Shown piece after piece: positions 1 through 9,713 of a stretch of DNA of 64,000 nt. The notes under the pieces are model-generated. The model was not told the origin of the DNA and made no database searches. It saw only the letters and a program-made list of their open reading frames with translations. This DNA comes from CAVSEK01 sp963726975 (GTDB lineage Bacteria; Actinomycetota; Actinomycetes; Mycobacteriales; SCTD01). The stretch is taken from assembly GCA_963726975.1 (NCBI GenBank), contig CAVSEK010000013.1, positions 682,001-746,000 of the forward strand, given 5' to 3'. The position numbers were made by a program, and so were the translations under genes. Position 1 is the stretch's first letter, and each line of letters starts with the position of its first letter.

Positions 1-275
1 AAGCCGCCGCGGGCGGCGTCGAACCGCGAGGCGTCGCGCCACACGGCGAGGAAGACCTCCTGCACGCAGTCCTGGGCGAACTGGTCGTCGGCCAGGATCC
101 GGCGCGCGAGGCCGTAGCAGGCACGGCCGTAGCGCGCGTAGAGCGCCTCGAGCGCCGCGCCGTCGCCGTCGGCGACGCGCCCGACGAGCTCCCGGTCCTC
201 GAGACCGGCCTCGCCCGCGGACGGGCCGGTCTCGGACGCGCCGGGGCCGGGCGGGCGGCTCCGGGGCAGCGTCAT
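1..275 (-). CDS. ECF-type RNA polymerase sigma factor, N-terminal part
   Basis: The reading frame starts at an ATG (275) and leaves the window, so only the first 91 residues are visible. After a Pro/Gly-rich lead of about 25 residues come region 1.2/2 features of group 4 sigma-70 factors: a helix with ALEALYARYG, then LARRILADDQFAQDCVQEVF and the region 2.4-like VWRDASRFD. The Asp-Cys-Val-Gln-Glu-Val-Phe segment is the classic region 2.2 core-binding helix. Known family role: directing RNA polymerase to a small regulon, usually under anti-sigma control; any anti-sigma gene would be outside the window. The target regulon cannot be inferred. The family assignment is secure, the subgroup unknown. 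Confidence 0.85.
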   Translation of the reverse strand, partial: MTLPRSRPPGPGASETGPSAGEAGLEDRELVGRVADGDGAALEALYARYGRACYGLARRILADDQFAQDCVQEVFLAVWRDASRFDAARGG

Positions 276-545
276 GGCGGTCCTCACGACAAGACGTTCG
301 CGGCACGGCCCTGATCGGATGGGTCCCGGTCGGGCACGTCGGCGGCCGCCCGACCGACCTGCGTCGCACGAGCCGCCGCGGCGATCGACGGCCGCCGCGG
401 TCGCCGCGACGGCCTACCGCCGGAAGCCGCGCCCGGTGCGGCGTTCGGTCCCGGCGAGCGGTGAAACCGGGCTGCGACGGGGACCGTCGGCGGAGCAGCC
501 GCCCCGCTTGACGCCGGCCGTCCCCACCGCCCGTCGGAGGTCCGC

Positions 546-986
546 ATGGCCCGGCCCACCTGCGTCCAGGCCGAGCTCCAGCTGCGCCTGGTCGTTGCGC
601 GGGGCCGTCCCGTGCCCGTCCGTGCCGGACTGCGCTACGAGGTCGACGACCCGTACGCCGTCCAGGTGGCCTTCCACACCGGCGCCGGCGCGGGACGGCG
701 ACGTCGTCGAGTGGACGTTCGCCCGCACGCTGCTGTCCGACGGCGTCTCCTCGGCGGTCGGCGACGGCGACGTCCAGGTCTGGCCGTCGGCACCGCCGAC
801 GGCCAGCCGGTGGTGTGCCTGTCGCTGTCCTCGCCGTCGGGCCGGGCGCTGTTCGAGGTGCCGCTCTCCGGGCTGGTCGAGTTCCTCGCCCAGACCTACG
901 CCGCCGTGCCGACCGGCACCGAGAGCGACCACGTCGACGTCGACGCCGAGCTGGCCCTGCTGCTGTGGGGCGGCCGCGGCGCCTGA
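546..986 (+). CDS. SsgA-like (SALP) sporulation/cell division protein, with two internal frame breaks
   Basis: SsgA-like proteins are actinomycete-specific regulators of septum placement and peptidoglycan remodelling (SsgB recruits FtsZ in Streptomyces). The first part reads AELQLRLVV, then LRYEVDDPYAVQVAFHTG; the last part reads PVVCLSLSSPSGRALFEVPL and ESDHVDVDAELALLLWG, all typical of the family, with about 146 residues as expected. The middle (about 690-800) is readable only in another frame, as VVEWTFARTLLSDGV and GDVQVWPSA. Two losses (2 bases near 692, 1 base near 792) cancel to three, so the frame is restored; these look like sequence errors. The start ATG is preceded by a GGAGG-like site (535-540). 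It stands alone upstream of the tRNA cluster. Confidence 0.8.
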   Translation: MARPTCVQAELQLRLVVARGRPVPVRAGLRYEVDDPYAVQVAFHTGAGAGRRRRRVDVRPHAAVRRRLLGGRRRRRPGLAVGTADGQPVVCLSLSSPSGRALFEVPLSGLVEFLAQTYAAVPTGTESDHVDVDAELALLLWGGRGA

Positions 987-1024
987 CCGCGCTCCCGGGC
1001 CGCCCCCGCCGTCCGCGGGCCTGC

Positions 1025-1030
1025 TAGGTT
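1025..1030 (+). promoter_or_regulatory. Probable -10 box of the tRNA cluster
   Basis: TAGGTT fits the actinobacterial TAnnnT -10 pattern and lies 34 nt before the first tRNA base. No convincing -35 is visible. Confidence 0.4.
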
Positions 1031-1064
1031 TTCTCTCGCACCGCGGCTCCGGCGCCAGGTGCAC

Positions 1065-1136
1065 GCGGACGTGGCTCAGTGGTAGAGCATCACCTTGCCA
1101 AGGTGAGGGTCGCGGGTTCGAATCCCGTCGTCCGCT
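1065..1136 (+). tRNA. tRNA-Gly (GCC)
   Basis: The 72-nt cloverleaf has acceptor strands GCGGACG/CGTCCGC, the D-arm GGCTCAGTGGTAGAGC, the anticodon loop TTGCCAA giving GCC, and the T-arm GCGGGTTCGAATCCCGT. CCA is not encoded. It is the first of three closely spaced tRNA genes (Gly-Cys-Val), a grouping common in actinobacteria. Confidence 0.95.
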
Positions 1137-1183
1137 CGGAACCGGCGCCGTCAGGCGCCGTCGCCGGTGCCGTCCCCGGCTCC

Positions 1184-1255
1184 GGCCGGGTGGCCGAGTG
1201 GCTTAGGCAAGGGACTGCAAATCCCTCTACGCGGGTTCGATTCCCGCCCCGGCCC
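1184..1255 (+). tRNA. tRNA-Cys (GCA)
   Basis: The acceptor strands GGCCGGG/CCCGGCC enclose a D-arm, an anticodon stem GGGA/TCCC around loop CTGCAAA (anticodon GCA), and a T-arm GCGGGTTCGATTCCCGC. It lies 47 nt after tRNA-Gly. The 3' end may be 1254 or 1255, because the discriminator base reads C where tRNA-Cys normally has U. Confidence 0.92.
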
Positions 1256-1300
1256 TCGCCGGACCTCGTGTCCGGGGTGCAGGACAACTCGCACACGCAC

Positions 1301-1374
1301 GGGCGATTGGCGCAGTCTGGTAGCGCGCTTCCTTGACACGGAAGAGGTCACAGGTTCAAGTCCTGTATCGCCCA
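1301..1374 (+). tRNA. tRNA-Val (GAC)
   Basis: The 74-nt cloverleaf has acceptor strands GGGCGAT/ATCGCCC with discriminator A, an anticodon stem CTTCC/GGAAG around loop TTGACAC (anticodon GAC), and a T-arm CAGGTTCAAGTCCTG. It is the last gene of the Gly-Cys-Val cluster. Confidence 0.94.
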
Positions 1375-1593
1375 CCTCACCGGCCCGGTGGGCCGGCAGC
1401 GCCCGACCGCGGGCCCGTCACGACGGTCGACCCCTCGACGGCAGCGTGCCGACCATCGGCCCCACGGCGGTGCCCCGAGACCGGGCCACCCCGAGGGGGC
1501 GGCGCCGGGGCTCACGCTCCCGTCCCCTCCTGCCGAAGACCCGGGCAGCGGCCGGACAGACCGGTCGCCCGGACAAGGAGCGGGACCGACGTC

Positions 1594-2982
1594 GTGCGCA
1601 CGTTCACCCGGGCGGGCCGGCCACCTGTGGCCCCGACTGCCCCGCCTGCCCCGCCAGCCCCGCCTGCCCCGTTCACCCCGCGCGCGGCGGTCCCCCACCC
1701 ACGCGCCGCGACCGGTCTGCGGACCTCCCCGGCCGGACGTGAGCCGGACGTCCACGAGGTCATCGACCGGCGGATGGTCACCACGCTCTTCCAGCCGGTG
1801 GTCCTGCTGAGCAGCGGCGCGGTCGTCGGCTTCGAGGCCCTCGGCCGAGGCCCGGCCGGCACCGCCCTCGAGTCGCCGAAGGCCCTGCTCGACGCGGCCG
1901 AGGAGGTGGGGCGGCTCGGCGAGCTCGACTGGCTGTGGCGCACGGCGGCGCTCCGGGCTGCCCTCGACAGCGGCCTGCACCCCTCGCTGTCCTGGTTCGT
2001 CAACGTCGAGGCCGCGGGGCTCGACAGCGCGTGCCCCGCAGACCTCGTCGGGGTCCACGCGCGCGCCCGCAGCGGCCTGCGGGTGGTGCTGGAGCTCACC
2101 GAGCGCGACGTCAACGGGCAGGTGACCGCACTGCTGCACGCCGCCGAACAGGCCCGCCAGTCGACGTGGGGCATCTCCCTGGACGACGTCGGCACGGAGG
2201 CCAAGTCGCTCGCCCTGCTCCCGTTCCTGCAGCCCGACGTCATCCGGCTCGACATGCGCCTGCTGGCCCGCGAGAGCGCGGCCACGGTCGCGAGCATCAC
2301 GGCGGCCGTGCGCGCCCACGCCGAGCGCAGCGGCGCGATCATCCTCGCCGAGGGCGTCGAGGACGCCGCCACGCAGGAGCGGGCCCGGGCGTACGGCGCG
2401 ACGTACGGCCAGGGGTGGTACTACGGCTGGCCGGGTGCGCTCCCGGACGCGGTGCCGGCGCCCCGCCACCCGGTCCCGCTGCGGCAGCTGCCCGAGCCGC
2501 TGACCGGGGAGACGCCCTTCGAGCTGCTCGCCGGGGCCCGGCCGACGCTGCGCAGCACCAAGGAGCACCTGATGCACATCAGCGAGCACCTCGAGGAGCA
2601 GGGCGAGCGCGCGCTCGACGCGTCGGTGCTGCTGTCCTGCTTCCAGCGCGCGGAGTTCTTCTCCGCGCGGCGCGAGGCCGCCTACCTGCGCTACGCCGAC
2701 ACGCACGCCTACACCGTCGCCGCGGCGACCGGGCTGCGACCGCGGCTCTCCCCCCGGCTGCGCATCGCCCCCCTGCCGGACGACAGCGCCCTCGCGCAGG
2801 AGTGGACGGTCATCGTGCTCGGGCCGCACTACGCCGCCGCGCTCGCGGCGCGCGACGTCGGCGACGCCGGGCGGGACGGCCGCCGGCGCTTCGACGCGGT
2901 CTACACCCACGACCGCGACCTGGTCGTCCGGGCCGCGCGCGCCTTCCTCGGCGCGATCGACTCGGTGCCGGGCCGCCGCTGA
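1594..2982 (+). CDS. EAL domain protein with C-terminal DICT sensory domain
   Basis: About 462 residues. A Pro/Ala-rich N-terminus is followed by an EAL domain (about 55-290) and a DICT-type domain (about 307-450), found in cyclic-di-GMP and light-signalling proteins. EAL landmarks are GFEALGRGP (about 79), FVNVE, ELTERD (about 166), SLDDVGTEAKSLALLPF and LAEGVEDAATQ, then GQGWYYGWP. EAL enzymes hydrolyse c-di-GMP, but the Lys of the KID motif is replaced (VIRLDMRLL), so activity is uncertain and it may be a sensor. The GTG start at 1594 is preceded by AAGGAG (1575-1580); reading further upstream would run into tRNA-Val. The 219 bases between tRNA-Val and the start hold nothing else recognisable. 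Confidence 0.8.
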   Translation: MRTFTRAGRPPVAPTAPPAPPAPPAPFTPRAAVPHPRAATGLRTSPAGREPDVHEVIDRRMVTTLFQPVVLLSSGAVVGFEALGRGPAGTALESPKALLDAAEEVGRLGELDWLWRTAALRAALDSGLHPSLSWFVNVEAAGLDSACPADLVGVHARARSGLRVVLELTERDVNGQVTALLHAAEQARQSTWGISLDDVGTEAKSLALLPFLQPDVIRLDMRLLARESAATVASITAAVRAHAERSGAIILAEGVEDAATQERARAYGATYGQGWYYGWPGALPDAVPAPRHPVPLRQLPEPLTGETPFELLAGARPTLRSTKEHLMHISEHLEEQGERALDASVLLSCFQRAEFFSARREAAYLRYADTHAYTVAAATGLRPRLSPRLRIAPLPDDSALAQEWTVIVLGPHYAAALAARDVGDAGRDGRRRFDAVYTHDRDLVVRAARAFLGAIDSVPGRR

Positions 2983-3025
2983 CGGCCCGCGCGCGATGCT
3001 CGGGGTCGCACGGCAGGCTGGGCGC

Positions 3026-3777
3026 GTGACGCCCTACCTCGACGCGCCGTGGCCTCTCGCCTTCGCCCACCGCGGCGGGGCGGCGGAGGGCGTGGAGAAC
3101 GGGCTGTCGGCCTTCGCGGCCGTCCAGCGACTGGGCTACCGCTACGTCGAGACCGACATCCGGACGACGGCGGACGGCGTGCCGGTGGTCTTCCACGACG
3201 CGGACACCTCGCGCCTGACCGGGGAGGCGGGGCGGGTCGAGGACCTCCCCCTCGCGGCGGTCCGGGAGCTCGCGCTGGCCGAGGGCGAGCGCGTCGCGAC
3301 CCTCGAGGAGGTGCTCGACGCCTTCCCGGGGCTGCGCTTCAACATCGACCTCAAGGACGCGGGCGGGGCGTCCGCGCCGTGCCCGGCCGTGCTGGCGCGC
3401 ACCGGGGCGGGGCGGCGGGTCTGCGTCACCTCGTTCGCCCACCGGCGGGTGCGCGCCGGCCCGGCGGCCGCCCTGGGGCCCGAGGTGTGCACCGGGCTCG
3501 GCGTCGGCCGGCGTGGTGGGGGTCCTCGCCGGCCAGGGCGCCCGGGCCCCGGCGCGGGGCGGCCGGGTGGCGCAGCTGCCGTGGTCGCTGGCGGGCGGGC
3601 GCACGGTTGCCGGCCTCGGTGCTCCGGCTCGCGCAACGGGCGGGGCTGGCGGTGCACGTCTGGACGGTCGACGACCCGGCCGAGATGGCAGCGGCGCTCG
3701 ACCTCGGGGTCGACGGCGTCATGACCGACCAGCCCGCGGTGCTCAAGGAGGTCCTGGTGCGCGGGTCAGGGGTCTGA
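3026..3777 (+). pseudogene. Glycerophosphodiester phosphodiesterase (GDPD/UgpQ type), frame-disrupted
   Basis: The N-terminal part reads AFAHRGGAAEGVENGLSAF, then YVETDIRTTADGVPVVFHD, carrying the His, Glu/Asp and second His of the GDPD active site; RFNIDLKDAG follows. The downstream part is split between frames: GVVGVLAGQGARAPARGGR in one frame, then the C-terminus HVWTVDDPAEMAAAL and GVDGVMTDQP in another. At least two frame errors lie between about 3500 and 3625. Expected role: hydrolysis of glycerophosphodiesters to glycerol-3-phosphate and an alcohol in phospholipid turnover. The GTG at 3026 is chosen because a CAGGCT -10-like box (3014-3019) ends 6 nt before it; an in-frame ATG lies at 2996. 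Confidence 0.75.
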
Positions 3778-3808
3778 CCCGCGGCGGCGCGCTGCCCTGG
3801 TCCTGAGC

Positions 3809-4439
3809 TCAGGCGGCCAGCGGGTCGGGGCCGGGGTCGCGCGGACCGCGCCACGGCGAGGCGCGGCAGCAGCGGGTGCACCAGCGGGCCGATCCCGAGC
3901 GCGTAGACGACCGTGCCGACCCCGACGGTCGCCGCCGAGCAGGACGCCGACGACCAGCACGAGTCACCTCGATCGAGGTGCGCACCACCCGGACCGGCAG
4001 CCGGTGCGGCGCACCAGCCCGGTCATCAGCCCGTCGCGCGGTCCGGCGCCGAGGCCGGCGCCGAGGTAGGCGGCCGTCGCGACGGCGTTGAGGGCGAGCG
4101 GCGAGCGAGCAGCAGCAGCCGCGGCCGGCAGGGCGTCGACGGTGGGGAGCAGCGTGAGCAGGCGTCGACGACGAGCCCGATGACGACGCGTTCGCCAGCG
4201 TGCCGATGCCGGGCCGCTGGCGCAGCGGCACCCAGGCAGCAGCACGGCGAGCCCGACCGCGATGACGACCTGCCGAGGCTGAGGCCGAGCAGCTCGGCCA
4301 GCCCCTCCTGGAAGGTGTTCCAGGGGTCGAGGCCGAGCCCGGCCCGCACCAGCAGGCCCAGCGAGGCGCCGTACACAGCAGGCCGGCGACCGCCGAGCAG
4401 CTGGCGGCCGCGGCGCCGGGGCCGGCTCGCCGCCGGGCG
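3809..4439 (-). pseudogene. YczE/YitT-type integral membrane protein, frame-disrupted
   Basis: The hallmark YGASLGLLVRAGLGLDPWNT followed by FQEGLAELLGLSLG is readable in one frame, and the downstream helices appear in two other frames: IGLVVDA, LALNAVATAAYLGAGLGAGP, DGLMTGLVRRTG, RVVRTSIEVT, then VYALGIGPLVHPLLPRLAV. Members of this family are membrane proteins of unknown function, frequently beside TetR-type regulators. At least four frame errors interrupt it. The 5' boundary is approximate because it merges with the preceding TetR gene in the same direction; the end is the TGA at 3809-3811. The family call is good, the biochemical role unknown. Confidence 0.6.
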
Positions 4440-4996
4440 GCAGGCAGCGCGCGGGGCGGCCATCGGGAGCGCCCGCGGCCAGGGCTCACGGGCCGCGTGC
4501 GACGTGCCGCTGTGCGGGGTGGAGTTGAGCAGCCCGAACAGCGCGTGCACCTCGGTGCGCGCGGCGGCGGGCGGTCAGGTCGGGCCGGACCCGGCGCAGC
4601 GCGTCCACCCAGACCTCGACGTAGGAGCGCTGCAGCGAGCGCACCCGCTCGGCCTGCTGCGCGGGCAGGCTGGCAGGTCGCGGTCCTGCACCCGGATGAG
4701 GTCGGGCTCGGCGGTGGCGAAGTCGGCGTGGAACGCGAGCAGCGCGAGGACCGCGCTCCCGGTCGCCGCCCGCGGCCTCCATGACGGCGCGGCCGCCCTC
4801 GAGCAGCTGCTCGCTGATGCCGACGAGCAGCCGGGCCAGCACCTCGGACTTGCTCGAGAAGTGCTTGTACAGCCCGGCCCGGAGATGCCGCTGGCCGCGC
4901 CCAGGTCCTCCATCGTCGTGCCGTGGAACCCCGCCGGGCGAACAGCCGGGCGGCCTCGCGCAGCACCCGGTCGCGGGTGCGTGGCGCGCCGGGCAC
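4440..4996 (-). pseudogene. TetR/AcrR-family regulator, frame-disrupted; candidate repressor of the accD1 operon
   Basis: The DNA-binding helix-turn-helix is pieced together from three frames as RDRVLREAARLFARRG, then TTMEDLGAASGISGPGLYKHF. The ligand-binding half shows LARLLVGISEQLLEGGRAVM, EPDLIRVQDRDLPA and a C-terminal VHALFGLLNSTPHSG, typical of TetR regulators tied to acyl-CoA metabolism. The GTG at 4996 is preceded by AGGAGG (5011-5006), which fixes the start. The gene diverges from accD1 across about 100 bases containing an imperfect palindrome, so control of that operon in response to an acyl-CoA intermediate is a reasonable inference. The C-terminal boundary is approximate because frame errors obscure it. 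Confidence 0.7.
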
Positions 4997-5022
4997 GCCC
5001 GGGGCCCTCCTGCTGGACGGAT

Positions 5023-5044
5023 GAGGTGAGCGGATACTAACCTC
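5023..5044. promoter_or_regulatory. Divergent promoter/operator between TetR and accD1
   Basis: The imperfect inverted repeat GAGGTgAGcggataCTaACCTC spans 22 bases with seven matched pairs. It contains TAGTAT on the minus strand and TAACCT on the plus strand, both fitting a TAnnnT -10 box, so the two promoters overlap. This arrangement suits a TetR dimer shutting both directions. Inferred only from the sequence. Confidence 0.4.
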
Positions 5045-5093
5045 GCGACGTCGGCGGGCCCGTGACCCGGGCCACACAGCGGGCGGGGGCGAC

Positions 5094-6676
<1,583 letters not shown>

Positions 6677-6680
<4 letters not shown>

Positions 6681-8680
6681 GCGCCGTGGCCCTGTTCGAC
6701 ACCGTCCTCGTCGCCAACCGCGGCGAGATCGCCGTACGGGTCGTACGCACCCTGCGCCGCCTGGGGATCCGCTCGGTCGCCGTCTTCAGCGACGCCGACG
6801 CGGGCGCCCGTCACGTGCGCGAGGCCGACGTCGCGCTGCGCCTCGGCCCCGCGGCGGCCCGCGAGTCCTACCTGTCCGTCGAGCGGCTGCTCGAGGCCGC
6901 CGCCGCGTCCGGGGCGCAGGCCGTGCACCCGGGCTACGGCTTCCTGTCCGAGAGCGCCGAGCTCGCCCGCGCCTGCGCGCAGGCCGGGCTGGTCTTCGTC
7001 GGCCCGCCGCCGCGCGCCGTGGAGGTCATGGGCGACAAGATCCGCGCCAAGCAGGCCGTCGTCGCGGCCGGCGTGCCCGTCGTGCCGGGTCGCAACGACT
7101 CCGGCATGACCGACGCCGACCTCGTCGAGGCGGCCGCCGAGGTCGGCTACCCGGTGCTCGTCAAGCCGTCGGCCGGCGGCGGCGGCAAGGGGATGCGCCG
7201 CGTCGACGACCCCGACGACCTGCCCGCCGCGCTCGCCTCCGCGCGCCGCGAGGCCGCGGCCGCCTTCGGCGACGACACGCTGTTCGTCGAGCGCTTCGTC
7301 CTCGGGCCGCGGCACGTGGAGGTGCAGGTCCTGGCGGACGCCCGGGGCACGACGGTGCACCTCGCCGAGCGCGAGTGCTCGCTCCAGCGCCGCCACCAGA
7401 AGGTGGTCGAGGAGGCGCCGTCGCCGCTGCTCACCGCCGAGCAGCGGGCCCGCTACGGCGCCCTGGCGGTCGCGACGGCCGAGGCGGTCGGCTACGTCGG
7501 CGCCGGCACCGTGGAGTTCATCGTCGCGGGGGACCGCGCCGACGAGCCGTTCTTCATGGAGATGAACACCCGCCTGCAGGTCGAGCACCCGGTGACCGAG
7601 CTCGTCGTGCGGGTCGGCGACCGGTCGCTGGACCTCGTCGAGCAGCAGCTGCGGGTGGCCGCCGGCGAGCCGCTGGGCTTCGGCCAGGACGACGTGCGCC
7701 TGTGCGGCCACGCGGTGGAGGCCCGGGTCTACGCGGAGGACCCGGCCCGCGGGTTCCTGCCGACCGGCGGGCGCGCCCTGCTGCTGCGCGAGCCGTCCGG
7801 CGACGGCGTGCGGGTCGACAGCTCGCTGCTGGAGGGCGGACCGGTCGGGACGACGTACGACCCGATGCTCTCCAAGGTCGTCGCCTGGGGCCCCGACCGG
7901 GCGACGGCCCTGTCGCGGCTGGACCGTGCCCTCGCCGGCACGGTGGTGCTGGGCGTCGGGACCAACACCGGGTTCCTGCGCGCGCTGCTCGCACACCCGG
8001 ACGTGCGGTCCGGGCAGCTCGACACGGGCCTGCTCGAGCGGTCGCTGGCCGACCTCGTCCCCGACCGGCTGCCCGACGGCGCGGTGGTCGCGGCGGCCCT
8101 GCGGCGGCTGCTCGACCTGCCGCGCGGGGACGACCCGTGGACGTCGCTGGTCGGCTGGCGGGCCGACGGGCAGGCGCCGCTGACCTGGGACGTGCTGGAC
8201 CTGTCCGGCGAGCGGCTCCCGGTGCGCGTGCGCGGCACGGCCGGTGCCGCGAGCGTCGTCGTCGGCGACCGCGAGGTGCGCGCGGCGGCGACACCCCTGC
8301 CCGACGGGCTGCTGCTCACCGTCGACGGTCGCACCTCGACGGTGCGCACCGCCGTCGACGGCGCGACGACCTGGGTCGCCGACGACACCGGCACGTGGGC
8401 CGTGGTGGAGGCGCCGCCGGCCCGGGTGCGCGCCGCCGCCGCCGAGACCGACGCCGAGGTCCGCAGCCCGATGCCCGGCACCGTCGTGGCGGTGCACGTG
8501 GAGGCGGGGACCGCCGTCGAGGCGGGTGCTCCGCTGCTGGCCGTGGAGGCGATGAAGATGGAGCACGTGCTGCGGGCGCCCCTGGCCGGCACGGCGGAGG
8601 TGCGGGTGCGCGTCGGCGACCAGGTCGTGGTCGGGCAGTCGCTGGCCGTCGTGCACGCCGCGGCCGGGCAGCCGTCGTGA
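6677..8680 (+). CDS. accA1: Acyl-CoA carboxylase alpha subunit (biotin carboxylase-BCCP), methylcrotonyl-CoA carboxylase type
   Basis: A 667-residue protein. The biotin carboxylase N-domain is DTVLVANRGEIAVRVVRTLR. An ATP-grasp domain carries the glycine-rich loop KPSAGGGGKGM (about 170), ERECSLQRRHQKVVEEAPSP and EMNTRLQVEHPVTE. The C-terminal biotinyl domain has the attachment lysine in VEAMKMEHVLRAP (about 628). It carboxylates biotin with ATP and bicarbonate and pairs with AccD1, in this context to make 3-methylglutaconyl-CoA from 3-methylcrotonyl-CoA. The GTG start overlaps the accD1 stop as GTGA, implying translational coupling. Length and motifs are complete, with no frame error. Confidence 0.93.
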
Positions 8681-9713
8681 CGACGCCGCCCCCGGGCCTG
8701 CCCGGTGCTGCCGCGGTCCGGCTGGACGGGCTGCCCTCGCGCGTCGAGGTCTACGAGGTCGGGCCCCGCGACGGCCTGCAGAACGAGAGCGCCGTCGTGC
8801 CCGTCGAGGTGAAGGCCGAGTTCGTCCGACGGCTCGCCGCCGCCGGGCTGCGCACCGTCGAGCTGACCAGCTTCGTGCCGCGCTCGTGGGTGCCGCAGCT
8901 CGGCGACGCCGAGGAGCTGCTCGCGCTGCTCGGCGACGACCTGCCGCCCCGCGCGCCGGTGCTCGTGCCCAACGCCCGGGGCCTCGAGCGGGCGCTGGCC
9001 ACCGGCGTGCGCGAGGTCGCGGTGTTCGCGAGCGCGACCGAGACCTTCGCCCGGCGCAACCTCAACCGCTCCGTCGCCGGGTCGCTGGAGATGTTCGCGC
9101 CCGTCGTCGAGGGGGCCCGGGCGGCCGGCCTCGGCGTGCGCGGCTACGTCTCGATGTGCTTCGGCGACCCGTGGGAGGGGCCCGTCGACCCGGCGCAGGT
9201 CGCGTCCGTGGCGGTGCGGCTGGCCGAGCTGGGCTGCACCGAGGTCAGCCTCGGCGACACGATCGGGGTCGGCACCCCCGGCCAGGTGCGGCACCTGCTC
9301 GACCTGCTCGCCGGTCGCGGGCTGACGCCGGACCGGCTGGCGGTGCACTTCCACGACACCTACGGTCAGGCCCTGTCCAACACCCTGGCCGCCCTGCAGG
9401 CCGGCGTGACCGTCGTGGACGCGTCCGCCGGCGGGCTCGGCGGCTGCCCGTACGCCGGGAGCGCGACCGGGAACCTCGCCACCGAGGACCTGGTCTGGAT
9501 GCTCACCGGTCTCGGGGTCGAGACCGGTGTCGACCTGCCGGCCCTCGTCGCGACCAGCGCGTGGATGGCGGGGCAGCTCGGCCGCCCGAGCCCCTCGCGC
9601 ACCCTCACCGCCCTGCTGCCCTCGCCCGACCCCGACAGCCCGACACCGCCCCCGACACCGCCCCCGAGACCGCCCCCGAGACCGCCCCCGAGATCCCAGG
9701 AGGAGCGACCTGA
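8677..9713 (+). CDS. hmgL: Hydroxymethylglutaryl-CoA lyase
   Basis: A TIM-barrel HMG-CoA lyase that cleaves HMG-CoA to acetyl-CoA and acetoacetate. The start of the barrel reads VEVYEVGPRDGLQNES; further landmarks are LTSFVPRSWVPQLGDAEE, RGYVSMCFGDPWEGP, LGDTIGVGTP, VHFHDTYGQALSNTLAAL and the catalytic-loop GGLGGCPYAGSATGNLATED, which holds the conserved Cys. The GTG start overlaps the accA1 stop (GTGA). The C-terminal tail is out of frame: one C appears to be missing near 9641, after which a (D/E)TAP repeat ends in PGGAT and a TGA that overlaps the acd start (TGATG). Without that correction the frame would run through acd. Confidence 0.9.
9642..9689 (+). repeat. 12-bp tandem repeat at the hmgL 3' end
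   Basis: Four perfect-register units, GACACCGCCCCC twice then GAGACCGCCCCC twice, followed by a partial GAG unit. In the inferred hmgL frame they encode (Asp/Glu)-Thr-Ala-Pro repeats forming a flexible acidic/proline tail just before the acd ribosome binding site. Confidence 0.85.

Noticed and set aside
1333..1593. Open frame extending the EAL protein upstream through the tRNA-Val gene
   Set aside because: It overlaps a structural RNA and reads Pro/Ala/Arg-rich sequence. The GTG at 1594 with AAGGAG upstream is a better start.
9642..9689. Possible CRISPR-like array
   Set aside because: The units are 12 bp with no spacers and code for a peptide repeat.
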